Origin: Clostridia bacterium BRH_c25
GTDB lineage: Bacteria; Bacillota_A; Clostridia; Lutisporales; Lutisporaceae
Assembly (NCBI GenBank): GCA_001515955.1
Contig: LOES01000034.1
Span: 1-41,280 of the forward strand
Length of the DNA: 41,280 nucleotides
Direction of reading: 5' to 3'
Shown here: positions 24,836 to 32,416 of the stretch, piece by piece
Position numbering within the stretch: the first letter of the stretch is position 1
How the letters are laid out: the number at the start of each line of letters is the position of its first letter
The notes under the pieces: generated by a model
What the model was told of the DNA's origin: nothing
Database searches by the model: none
The model's input: only the letters and a program-made list of their open reading frames with translations
Translations under genes and position numbers: made by a program

Positions 24836-25624
24836 ATGTCGACAAAAGGAAAAACTGCATTAGTTACTGGAGCATCAAGCGGTATAGGCTTTGAGCTATC
24901 AAGAATTCTGGCAAAGAACGGATATGATTTGATTTTAGTTTCTCAGAATGAAGAAAATCTTAATGAAGCTGTATCCAGATTACATGAGCAGAATAGAAAT
25001 GTTCAAATCACACCTCTTCCAAAAGATTTATCCCAACCGTCGAGTCCACAGGAAATATATGGCTTTGTCAAAGAAAAGTCCATACGGGTGGACATTTTGG
25101 CGAACTGTGCAGGTATACAGGTATATGGAAATTTTCATGAAACAAATCCTGAAGACAATATCCGGCTAATGTCTGTTAATATGCTTGCGTTAACAAAGTT
25201 AACCAGGCTTTTTTTAGACGATATGGTGAAAAGAAGCAGCGGCAAAATTCTTAACGTAGCTTCTACCGGAGCATTCCAACCTTGCCCGTTGAATGCTGTT
25301 TACTGTGCTTCAAAGGCTTATGTATTGCATTTTTCCGAAGGGATCGCTGAAGAATTGCGAGGTTCTGGGGTAACTGTTACAGCATTGTGTCCCGGTGCTA
25401 CAAAGACGAATTTTGCAAAGCGCGCAAAGATAGAGGACACAAGGATGTTCAGCAGCAATCTTATGGAAGCAGGCAAAGTTGCAGAGATCGGGTATTCTGC
25501 TCTAATGAAAGGGAAGACGGTAGTTGTTCCCGGGATAAGTAATAAATTAATGGTGGAATCAATCAGATTCTCGCCAAGAAGCATGGTAACCAGGATTGGC
25601 AAGAATTTAATGTCTAGGAAATAG
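24836..25624 (+). CDS. Short-chain dehydrogenase/reductase (SDR family)
   Basis: A protein of about 262 aa with the classical SDR fold. The nucleotide-binding motif is TGASSGIG (11-18). NCAG lies at 90-93, the catalytic Ser is in NVASTGAF, and the active pair Y156/K160 is in YCASK. LCPGATKTNF follows. The class uses NAD(P)H to oxidise or reduce alcohols and ketones; the substrate cannot be read from sequence. TTGGAGG precedes ATG 24836; an upstream TTG in frame is an artefact of the ribosome binding site. Probably controlled by the divergent MmyB-type regulator. Confidence 0.9.
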   Translation: MSTKGKTALVTGASSGIGFELSRILAKNGYDLILVSQNEENLNEAVSRLHEQNRNVQITPLPKDLSQPSSPQEIYGFVKEKSIRVDILANCAGIQVYGNFHETNPEDNIRLMSVNMLALTKLTRLFLDDMVKRSSGKILNVASTGAFQPCPLNAVYCASKAYVLHFSEGIAEELRGSGVTVTALCPGATKTNFAKRAKIEDTRMFSSNLMEAGKVAEIGYSALMKGKTVVVPGISNKLMVESIRFSPRSMVTRIGKNLMSRK

Positions 25625-25704
25625 ATCCGGAAGCTGTATCGAATAAAGCCTTCAAGAACCCAATGCACTTTTGAAGATTTTATTGCTTACAATTACTTGA
25701 ATTG

Positions 25705-25965
25705 TTAAGCAAAATCAGTCGCCAATTCGCCAGAAAAATGGTCAATCCATGCAACTGTTTCTGAAATATGCCTTCCTGCCAAGGGGATACCAGAGATATA
25801 CGACATTTTTTTTGTATCCAGAAGGCATACAGAATCGGTTTGCCTTCTGGAAAGGTTATAAAGTCTTGCAAATAAAGGATTTTGGGATACTTTATCGAAA
25901 GTGAGTGGGTGCGACCCTTGAGGATATAAAACAGATGACATAACACATAATCGAAGTAGGGGCAA
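25705..25965 (-). pseudogene. Unrecognised gene remnant
   Basis: An 86-codon minus-strand open frame whose second half (LLDTKKMSYISGIPLAGRHI and AWIDHFSGELATDF) has coding-like composition. It has no good ribosome binding site, and a second frame over the same DNA also looks partly protein-like (ITFPEGKPILYAFW). It lies in a decayed stretch between the dehydrogenase and the ATPase remnant. I do not recognise the family. Confidence 0.3.
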
Positions 25966-26036
25966 GTTTAGAATGGCGCGTTAGTCTTGAGAAGAACTGA
26001 ATAATCTGGATCTTATTGCATCTTCGATGATTTTTT

Positions 26037-26126
26037 ATGAACATTAAAGAAGAATTATTCCGCGAAAACTATCTGTTTACACGTGAAGATGTATTAACGT
26101 CATTAGAGTTATTGGTTTTCCAATAA
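26037..26126 (+). other. Short ORF at a recombination junction
   Basis: A 29-codon ORF, MNIKEELFRENYLFTREDVL onward, ends 4 bp before the truncated ATPase frame. It looks like the N-terminus of a lost gene cut at a junction near 26120. No family could be assigned, and the ribosome binding site is weak. Confidence 0.25.
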
Positions 26127-26130
26127 GTTT

Positions 26131-26790
26131 ATGGTTATCTATAGAGCCGATTCACTGCAACTTATCAAACGCTTTGTCGACCCACAAAAACAGACAGTCT
26201 ATGTTGAAAAGACAACCAATAATGCAGCAAAGCTATTTGGAATCAATTCAAATGCACTGGGATATGTTATAAGCGAGGATGAGGCTGATGCCAAGCTGTG
26301 CTCTATATTTAAAAATATGAAGGAACAAAAAAATGCTATTGTTGCCGCAGAGATATTTGAATCATATGGCACGATTCGTTTTGTGAACATGTTTCCTTTA
26401 GTAATAAGAGCGATTTTGACAGGCGGCACTTTAGTGGTTGATGAATTTGAAGCTTCTATTCATCCGATGGCGTTGATGAGCATAATTAATATATTCCACA
26501 ATGATGAGATTAACGTAAATAACGCACAGCTAATATTTAATACTCACAATCCGATATTTTTAAATTCCAACATCTTTAGGCGAGATGAGATTAAGTTTGT
26601 CGAGAGAGATGACATCAATAACAATAGCGTTCTATACTCCTTATCCGATTTTGGAACAACTGGAGAAAAGGGAGTTAGAAAGCACGAGGACTATATGAAA
26701 AACTACTTTGTGAGCCAATACGGTGCAATAAAAGATATCGATTTTACACCAATCTTTGAGGAATTAATCTCGAGAGACGGAGAGGTGTAG
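26131..26790 (+). pseudogene. 5'-truncated AAA/ABC-type ATPase (RloA/AbiL-like)
   Basis: The 219 aa correspond to the C-terminal half of an OLD/RloA-type ATPase. The Walker B stretch TLVVDEFEASIHP, the switch QLIFNTHNPIFLN and the family tail GEKGVRKHEDYMKNYFVSQY are visible. Walker A and the N-terminal half are absent, so the gene has lost its 5' part at a junction near 26120-26130. It is followed 2 bp later by an RloB-like start. Such ATPase + RloB (TOPRIM-like) pairs occur in abortive-infection systems. This copy should be inactive. Confidence 0.75.
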
Positions 26791-26792
26791 AA

Positions 26793-26972
26793 ATGGCGAA
26801 GTTGAAGCAAATGAAGAAGTATCATTTTAGTGTTGAAGGCGAAACAGAACAATGGTATCTAAAATGGCTTCAGAGTCTTATAAATGAAACACCGGAATCA
26901 GCATTCAAGGTTTCCTTTGATTGTCCAGTTCAAAAAAATCCTCTAAAACGTGCGAAGTCACATCCCCTTTGA
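26793..26972 (+). pseudogene. 3'-truncated RloB-like gene
   Basis: A 59-codon frame starting MAKLKQMKKYHFSVEGETEQ, the RloB-family opening in which the acidic EGETE motif is the TOPRIM-like site. It continues through KWLQSLINE and stops after PLKRAKSHPL at a junction with unrelated DNA (the M28-like remnant). It directly follows the truncated ATPase. Full RloB proteins are around 200 aa, so about 70% is missing. Confidence 0.65.
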
Positions 26973-27073
26973 GCTGCTTCTTCCTGAATAATACTCAAGA
27001 CATTTTGATTTGCTTCAGAGCCTACAGGACGCTCTATAGCGATTTTGTTTAAAAATTCAATGGTGGTTTTCAT
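26930..27073 (-). pseudogene. 3'-truncated gene start, M28 peptidase-like
   Basis: Minus-strand frame with a good ribosome binding site (GAGAGGAGAG at 27081-27090) and ATG at 27073. The sequence MKTTIEFLNKIAIERPVGSE then NQNVLSIIQEEAAQRG resembles the N-terminus of M28-type aminopeptidases (RPxGSExN...). The match ends near 26972, where the RloB remnant begins. The remaining codons read into that remnant to a stop. A gene truncated by deletion or insertion. Confidence 0.45.
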
Positions 27074-27201
27074 TTTATAGCTCTCCTCTCATATTAGAAC
27101 GTATATGTATTTGTGCTGTTTAGCTAAGATAATATTATAATGTTTGTGATTGTATTTCTTGACTTCAATTGCTGTGAGTGGGAGGGGTAATGCATGTTTA
27201 T

Positions 27202-27230
27202 ATGGGTAAAAATTAGTATATTTTACCCAT
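27202..27230. promoter_or_regulatory. Perfect inverted repeat upstream of radC operon
   Basis: ATGGGTAAAA (27202-27211) and TTTTACCCAT (27221-27230) are perfect 10-bp arms with a 9-nt spacer, about 160 bp before radC. The AT-rich 27074-27386 intergenic stretch has no ORF of note. Operator or stem-loop function is possible; no T-tract follows. Confidence 0.45.
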
Positions 27231-27386
27231 TTACTATTGATATAGCTATCAATTGCCTATATATTGGAAGCCTATAGTTGAGTATCATTGTCGTAATGAA
27301 GGAATTTTGATGATTGTGAAGAATACCTTATTATAGATTATTACTAATAATTGAGTATTTAGTAATTATATGTATATGAGGATATT

Positions 27387-28082
27387 ATGGAAAAGAAGAT
27401 ACATGAAGGACACAGGCAAAGAGTAAAAACCAGATATTTATCGGAAGGACTGGATGCATTTGAGGATCATCAGGTATTGGAAATGCTTCTTTTCTTTAGT
27501 ATCCCAATGAAGGATACAAATGAACTCGCTCACAAAATGATTCATGAATTCGGTTCCCTGGCAGGGCTGTTTGAAGCTGATCCAAAGGATATATGCAAGC
27601 GGTGTGGGGTAAGTGAGAATACTGCAGTTCTTGTATCCTTGATTCCCTCGTTGGCAAGAAGGTACTCTAGAGTCAAATGGGGAGACAAGCCTGTGATAAA
27701 CAGTTCAATAAAAGCCGGCGAATATGCTGTGTCACTATTTGCAGGCAGAACCTACGAGAATTTTTTTATCATATGCCTGGATTCTCAGAACAGGGTGAAC
27801 TATGCAGCACTGGTACATGAAGGTACAATTAACGAAGCACCGGTTTATCCCAGACTGATAGTTGAGACTGCATTACGGCATCAAGCCAATAGCATAATAC
27901 TGACACATAATCATCCTGGAGGCAGCATGGAACCATCAAGTGCAGATATTGATACCACAAAAAAAATAGTAGCTGCTATTGAAGCCATTTCGATTAAAGT
28001 GATGGATCATATCATTGTCGCCGGTGAAAAATATTATAGTTTTGCTGAAAAGGGACTAATAAGAAAAATGAGTAAGCTATAA
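27387..28082 (+). CDS. radC: RadC-family JAB/MPN domain protein (UPF0758)
   Basis: A 231-aa protein with an N-terminal helix-hairpin-helix-like region (about 28-90, FGSLAGLFEADPKDI) and a C-terminal JAB/MPN metal-binding domain. H174, H176 and D187 in THNHPGGSMEPSSADID form the zinc site; the second Gly of HPGG replaces the usual Ser of HPSG. The family's activity is unproven. Although named for DNA repair, it is frequent in mobile and defence loci. It heads an operon with a HIT protein (15 bp later) and a PLD/DEAD helicase (23 bp after that). The start is ATG 27387 with no strong ribosome binding site. Confidence 0.9.
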   Translation: MEKKIHEGHRQRVKTRYLSEGLDAFEDHQVLEMLLFFSIPMKDTNELAHKMIHEFGSLAGLFEADPKDICKRCGVSENTAVLVSLIPSLARRYSRVKWGDKPVINSSIKAGEYAVSLFAGRTYENFFIICLDSQNRVNYAALVHEGTINEAPVYPRLIVETALRHQANSIILTHNHPGGSMEPSSADIDTTKKIVAAIEAISIKVMDHIIVAGEKYYSFAEKGLIRKMSKL

Positions 28083-28097
28083 ATTTTGGAGGTTCAA

Positions 28098-28475
28098 ATG
28101 TCCTGTATATTTTGTAACTACCTGAACAATAAAGACTACATAGCCGAGAATGAATTTGCCTTTGCAATTTATGATAACTTCCCCGTGAACAAGGGACATG
28201 TTCTTATAATACCAAAGAGGCATTTTGCCGGCTACTTTGATGCTACACAGGAAGAAGTGCTGGCATTTTATGACCTTACAAACAGAATTAAGAAATTACT
28301 GGATAATGAGCTTAGACCTGATGGCTATAATATTGGGATCAATATTGGAGAAGCTGCCGGGCAGACAATATTTCATCTTCACATACATATTATTCCAAGG
28401 TATACCGGTGATGTTGAGAATCCCAGAGGCGGTGTAAGAAAACTAAAAAGGCCTCTTGTAGAATATGATGGGTAG
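28098..28475 (+). CDS. HIT-family nucleotide hydrolase/transferase
   Basis: A protein of about 125 aa with the histidine triad H93-L-H95-I-H97 in GQTIFHLHIHIIPR and the typical start MSCIFCNYLN with FPVNKGHVLIIPKRH. HIT proteins hydrolyse or transfer nucleoside phosphates such as Ap4A, AMP-lysine or adenylated DNA ends. TTTTGGAGG precedes ATG 28098. Tight coupling between radC and a helicase suggests a nucleic-acid role here, perhaps removing adenylates from DNA ends or clearing a nucleotide signal; that is inference. Confidence 0.92.
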   Translation: MSCIFCNYLNNKDYIAENEFAFAIYDNFPVNKGHVLIIPKRHFAGYFDATQEEVLAFYDLTNRIKKLLDNELRPDGYNIGINIGEAAGQTIFHLHIHIIPRYTGDVENPRGGVRKLKRPLVEYDG

Positions 28476-28498
28476 AAGCATTAGAAGGGGATTATAAT

Positions 28499-31108
28499 AT
28501 GGTTCAATATTCTTCATTTAATAAGGACAAGGTTTATAACCTAAATTGTGTGACCGGTGATGAGAATCACCTATATGATCGACTTAAGGAATCAATTACA
28601 AAGGCAAGAAAAATAGATATAATTGTTGCTTTCCTTATGGAGTCGGGTGTCAGGCTGTTGGTAAAAGACCTTAAAGAAGCCGTAGAGGGTGGTGCTGTAT
28701 TAAGAATTCTGTGTGGAAATTATCTTAATATTACCCAACCTCAAGCTCTTTATCTTCTAAAGGGAGCATTAGGTGATAATATTGACTTGCGTTTTTACAA
28801 CGTTCCGAATAAATCCTTTCACCCTAAAGCTTATATTTTTGAATATATAGACAATGGGGAGATATTTGTCGGCTCATCCAATGTATCCCGTTCTGCTTTA
28901 ATGAATGGTATTGAGTGGAATTATAGAATTTGCTCTGATAATAGTCCCGAGGATTATGCGTATTTTAAGCAGTCCTTTGAGGACCTTTTTCTTAATAACT
29001 CGATTATCGTCGATGATAATGAGCTGAGAAAGTACTCTAAAAGGTGGAGACGCCCAAGGCTTTTTGAGGATTTGGAAAAATTAGAGAATGGTAATCCGGA
29101 AAGTGGCAAATCAGAATATCTAAAAGCCGCAGAGGCTCAGCCGGAGTTTGCTATTGATCCGGAGGATATGGATGGATGTAAGCTTATCGAGTATCCTTGC
29201 CCTATAGGCCCACAAATTGAGGCATTATATGAATTGGATAAATCCAGACTTGAGGGCTGGAATAAAGGGATCGTAGTTGCAGCTACAGGTGTAGGCAAGA
29301 CTTTTCTGGCTGCTTTTGACTCAAAGGGATACGACAAAGTTCTTTTTATTGCTCATAGAGAGGAAATACTTATACAAGCAGAAAGTACGTTCAAATGTAT
29401 ACGGCCGGAAGCAACAACAGGTTTTTTTAGCGGAGATAAAAAGGATAGAAATTGTGATATATTATTTGCTACTGTTCAGACACTGGGGAGAAAGGAATAC
29501 TTGAATACTGAGTATTTCTTAAGAAATTCATTTGACTATATTGTTATTGATGAGTTTCACCATGCAGTAGCAGATAGTTACAAGAATATTTTAGAATATT
29601 TTATACCAAAATTCTTGCTTGGGCTTACAGCAACGCCTGAAAGACTTGATAATCAGGATGTTTTTGCATTGTGCGATTATAATCTTATATATGAAGCAAG
29701 ACTGAAGGAAGCTATAAACAAGGGATGGCTTGTACCTTTCAGATATTACGGTGTTTTTGATGAGACAAATTATAATAGTATTGAATATAGAAACGGCAGA
29801 TATGATGAAAAGCAGCTGGAGCAGGTGTTAAATATTAATAGGCGTGCTGATCTTATATTGCAGCATTACCTAAGGTATAACAGCCGAAGAGCACTAGGAT
29901 TTTGCTCCGGCAGAGGACATGCTGTTTTTATGGCTGATTATTTTGCAAAGCACGGTATCAAGGCATGTGCTGTTATAAGTGGGAATCTTTCAGCAACTGA
30001 TGACGATTCGGAAGACAGAGGAAACTCACTATGTGTGTTAGATAGGAAAGCTGCTTTAGAGAAATTAAAAAAAGCAGAGATTAGCATAGTATTCTCTGTA
30101 GATATGTTTAATGAAGGTCTCGATATCCCGGAAGTAGATATGGTTATGTTTCTTAGGCCTACCGATTCCCCGACAGTATTTTTACAGCAGCTGGGCAGAG
30201 GCTTGAGAAAAAAGGGCAATAAGAAATATGTAAATGTATTGGATTTTATCGGTAACTATAAGAAAGCCAACCTTATTCCATTTTTACTTTTAGGTGATGT
30301 AAAGAATCCGGCGAAGAAAACAAGCGTCATGCATATACCGGATGAAGATGAATATCCGGAAGGCTGTTTTGTCAGCTTCGACTTTAGATTGATAGACCTA
30401 TTCAAGCGGATGACTGAGGAGCAGAAAGGGATTTTTGATAAACTTAAGGCTGAGTACTTTAGAATTAAGGAAGATATAGGGGATAGACCTTTACGGTTAA
30501 ACATGTATACTTATTTGGATGAAGCGGTATACTTTTCAATCCGCACAAAGAAGGATTTGAATATTTTCAAGGATTATATCTCCTTCCTGGATAGGATTGG
30601 GGAACTATCATATGACGAAAATGCAATAGCAGGGACAATAGCACATAAATTCCTGAAGGAAATGGAAAGTACAAGCATGAGTAAACTATATAAAATGCCT
30701 CTATTATTAGCCTTTTATAACAATGGGGATTTGAAGCTTGAAATCAACGAAGATGATATATATGAAAGCTTTAGGGAATTTTACTCACATGGTTCTAATG
30801 CTATTGATCTTTTAAGAGACAACAATACAAGAAATTATAAGGACTGGGGTAAAAAAGAGTATGTAAATTTGGCACGAAGAAATCCCATGCACTTTTTAAT
30901 GCGTTCCTCCCCGGAATTTTTCCATGAAGCAGATGATAAGTTTTTTCTTACGCCAGCGTTGGAGGAGTATATAGATAACCCGGCATTTGTAAGGCATTTC
31001 AAGGATATTATTGATTATAAAACAAGAAGGTTTTATAAAGATAGGCTGGATAAGAAGCAAGATAGCATCGAGAGAATGTTTGGATCAGAGAGGGAAGACG
31101 TTTATTGA
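28499..31108 (+). CDS. DEAD/DEAH helicase with N-terminal phospholipase-D-like nuclease domain
   Basis: An 869-aa protein. Residues about 20-170 form a PLD-like domain with the HxK motif H108-P-K110 and SSN (126-128) in IFVGSSNVSR. A single such motif implies a dimeric nuclease. A superfamily 2 helicase follows: Walker A ATGVGKT (262-268), DEFHH (351-355), TATP (377-380), and motif VI QQLGRGLRKKG near 560. A long C-terminal region (about 600-869) is DUF3427-like in position but not clearly recognisable. ATG 28499 follows HIT by 23 bp. PLD-helicase fusions are frequent in restriction and defence loci. The DEFHH box replaces DEAH/DECH. Confidence 0.9.
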   Translation: MVQYSSFNKDKVYNLNCVTGDENHLYDRLKESITKARKIDIIVAFLMESGVRLLVKDLKEAVEGGAVLRILCGNYLNITQPQALYLLKGALGDNIDLRFYNVPNKSFHPKAYIFEYIDNGEIFVGSSNVSRSALMNGIEWNYRICSDNSPEDYAYFKQSFEDLFLNNSIIVDDNELRKYSKRWRRPRLFEDLEKLENGNPESGKSEYLKAAEAQPEFAIDPEDMDGCKLIEYPCPIGPQIEALYELDKSRLEGWNKGIVVAATGVGKTFLAAFDSKGYDKVLFIAHREEILIQAESTFKCIRPEATTGFFSGDKKDRNCDILFATVQTLGRKEYLNTEYFLRNSFDYIVIDEFHHAVADSYKNILEYFIPKFLLGLTATPERLDNQDVFALCDYNLIYEARLKEAINKGWLVPFRYYGVFDETNYNSIEYRNGRYDEKQLEQVLNINRRADLILQHYLRYNSRRALGFCSGRGHAVFMADYFAKHGIKACAVISGNLSATDDDSEDRGNSLCVLDRKAALEKLKKAEISIVFSVDMFNEGLDIPEVDMVMFLRPTDSPTVFLQQLGRGLRKKGNKKYVNVLDFIGNYKKANLIPFLLLGDVKNPAKKTSVMHIPDEDEYPEGCFVSFDFRLIDLFKRMTEEQKGIFDKLKAEYFRIKEDIGDRPLRLNMYTYLDEAVYFSIRTKKDLNIFKDYISFLDRIGELSYDENAIAGTIAHKFLKEMESTSMSKLYKMPLLLAFYNNGDLKLEINEDDIYESFREFYSHGSNAIDLLRDNNTRNYKDWGKKEYVNLARRNPMHFLMRSSPEFFHEADDKFFLTPALEEYIDNPAFVRHFKDIIDYKTRRFYKDRLDKKQDSIERMFGSEREDVY

Positions 31109-31184
31109 ACTTACTAATTTCGTTAAGGAGTTAAATTAGGAATAACAGAGATACACTTGTGAAGGTTTTGATAACGATGAAGAG

Positions 31185-31448
31185 TTAATTACTGAGTATA
31201 GAAAACGGCTGTATGAGTATACTTGCACGCTGTGATAAAAGTACTACTAACTTACCAAGGATAGGTAAATCAATAATTTTCCGCTTATATGTGATGTGGT
31301 AACTATCAAATTCACAGTTACATGATGGACACTTTTAAATAGATGATTTTAATTTTAACCATATTAATATTTTCTCAAATGATTCACTTACTCTTGATAC
31401 TTCAATTTCTCAAGGATATAACTTTTGTATATTCAATAAATTTGACAT
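31185..31448 (-). pseudogene. ISL3-family transposase relic
   Basis: One minus-strand frame from ATG 31448 reads MSNLLNIQKLYP, stop, EIEVSRVSESFEKILIWLKL, stop, then KCPSCNCEFDSYHITYKRKI with IDLPILGKLVVLL. The CPxC zinc finger followed by YKRKIIDLPILGK is the N-terminal signature of ISL3 transposases. Two in-frame stops and loss of the rest show a dead copy. It explains part of the 31109-31960 gap. No inverted repeats were identified. Confidence 0.7.
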
Positions 31449-31589
31449 AATACACTCCACTTTCAACTATTTTTCAGTCAGCATATGATATTATGTAAAG
31501 TTCGTCAATGGGAAATACGCACATTTGCGGATGAACCCAGTTTGCTTCGGAATAACCAACTCGCTGCATCAGTTGAAAATGGCCTATAA

Positions 31590-31781
31590 ATCTATCAACG
31601 AAGCATTAAATCTGAAGGATTATTAAGTGCACTCAAAAATTGCTACTCATTAAATTATGAAACAGATTTTGTGATGGCTGAGTTATTTTTATATCCTTAC
31701 ATGAAAAAAGGAGTATCATTAACTACTTATTCAGTAGTTTTGCGAAACTCTCTGGTCAGTGACAAAGTACTAAACTGGTAA
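31590..31781 (+). other. Unrecognised small ORF, possible gene remnant
   Basis: A 63-codon open stretch without a good start (one ATG at 31674). It reads SEGLLSALKNCYSLNYETDF and MAELFLYPYMKKGVSLTTYS with coding-like composition. It ends inside a terminator-like hairpin (31764-31800). An upstream fragment in another frame (LHQLKMAYKSINEALNL near 31540-31620) may belong to the same decayed gene. Family unknown. Confidence 0.3.
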
Positions 31782-31804
31782 TATTCCAATTTGGTACTTT
31801 TTAT
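31764..31804 (+). terminator. Terminator-like hairpin between convergent frames
   Basis: AAAGTACTAAACTGG (31764-31778) pairs with CCAATTTGGTACTTT (31786-31800) with two mismatches, followed by TTAT. The 15-bp stem and T-rich end fit a terminator for + strand transcription from the left. It could also stop minus-strand transcription, though with only three Ts there. Confidence 0.55.
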
Positions 31805-31934
31805 CCATTTTCCACTGAATATTCTCCTTAACCAGTCTATATATTGGTTTTACTAATGCAATATATATTTCAGCTTCGCTGTCTGATATAACACACTGCT
31901 TATCAGTAGTGCTATACCATATCATGCAAATCAT
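31770..31934 (-). other. Unrecognised small ORF downstream of the minus-strand operon
   Basis: A 54-codon frame, ATG 31934 or 31925, reading TTDKQCVISDSEAEIYIALV then KPIYRLVKENIQWKMDKKYQ. It has coding-like composition but no ribosome binding site. It follows the DndE-sized gene by 26 bp and ends in the terminator-like hairpin. Either a small last gene of the operon or the 3' end of a lost gene. Family unknown. Confidence 0.3.
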
Positions 31935-31960
31935 AATTTACTAAACAAACGGAAGTTAAT

Positions 31961-32404
31961 TTATACACCTATAATGCTTTGATACTGAGAGTCAAGTTCT
32001 TCTAATAGATCCCAGATCAAATCGATATCTTTTTTCTTTCCCATATAATCTTCTATTATCTCGAATCCAGTATTTGCATATTCCTGAGCCATTGTATACA
32101 CAGCATCTTTCTTTGCTATTTCGTCCAAGTCCTTACCTTCTAAATTCTTTATAAACAGCGCATACATCAGTGCTTTAGTTCGATTTTCAATTGACTTTTC
32201 CAGTATCAATCCTCCTGGATAAGTATTTTCTAGTTTTGTTGGAATTGTATCGGCACCTATAGCCATAGCAAATAAGAATAATTCTGATCTACTAATTATG
32301 TTGTCTTGCAGGCCAAAATATTTAGTTTCATCTATTTTTGAGACTAATTCTCTTGCTTTTTTAGTAATGTTAATTCTATCCGGATTCTTTGATGGTGTAT
32401 CCAC
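31961..32404 (-). CDS. Small protein of DndE size and position
   Basis: A protein of about 147 aa. The start is taken as GTG 32404, with AGGAGG 8 bp upstream; an earlier GTG at 32413 overlaps that site. The N-terminal part (INITKKARELVSKI, then RSELFLFAMAIGAD, and later GGLILEKSIENRTKALMYAL) recalls the short helical DndE (DUF1832) protein, which acts with DndD in DNA phosphorothioation. The similarity is local and read by eye only. It directly follows the DndD-like ATPase, whose stop overlaps its ribosome binding site, as dndE follows dndD in known loci. The C-terminal 50 residues are acidic and unrecognised. The DndE link is a hypothesis. Confidence 0.6.
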   Translation of the reverse strand: MDTPSKNPDRINITKKARELVSKIDETKYFGLQDNIISRSELFLFAMAIGADTIPTKLENTYPGGLILEKSIENRTKALMYALFIKNLEGKDLDEIAKKDAVYTMAQEYANTGFEIIEDYMGKKKDIDLIWDLLEELDSQYQSIIGV

Positions 32405-32416
32405 AAGCGACACCTC

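Noticed and set aside
25680..25946. Alternative minus-strand frame (MLCHLFYILKGRTH...) over the remnant zone
   Set aside because: It overlaps the 25705-25965 frame and neither has a clear start. Only one remnant was listed because both cannot be coding.
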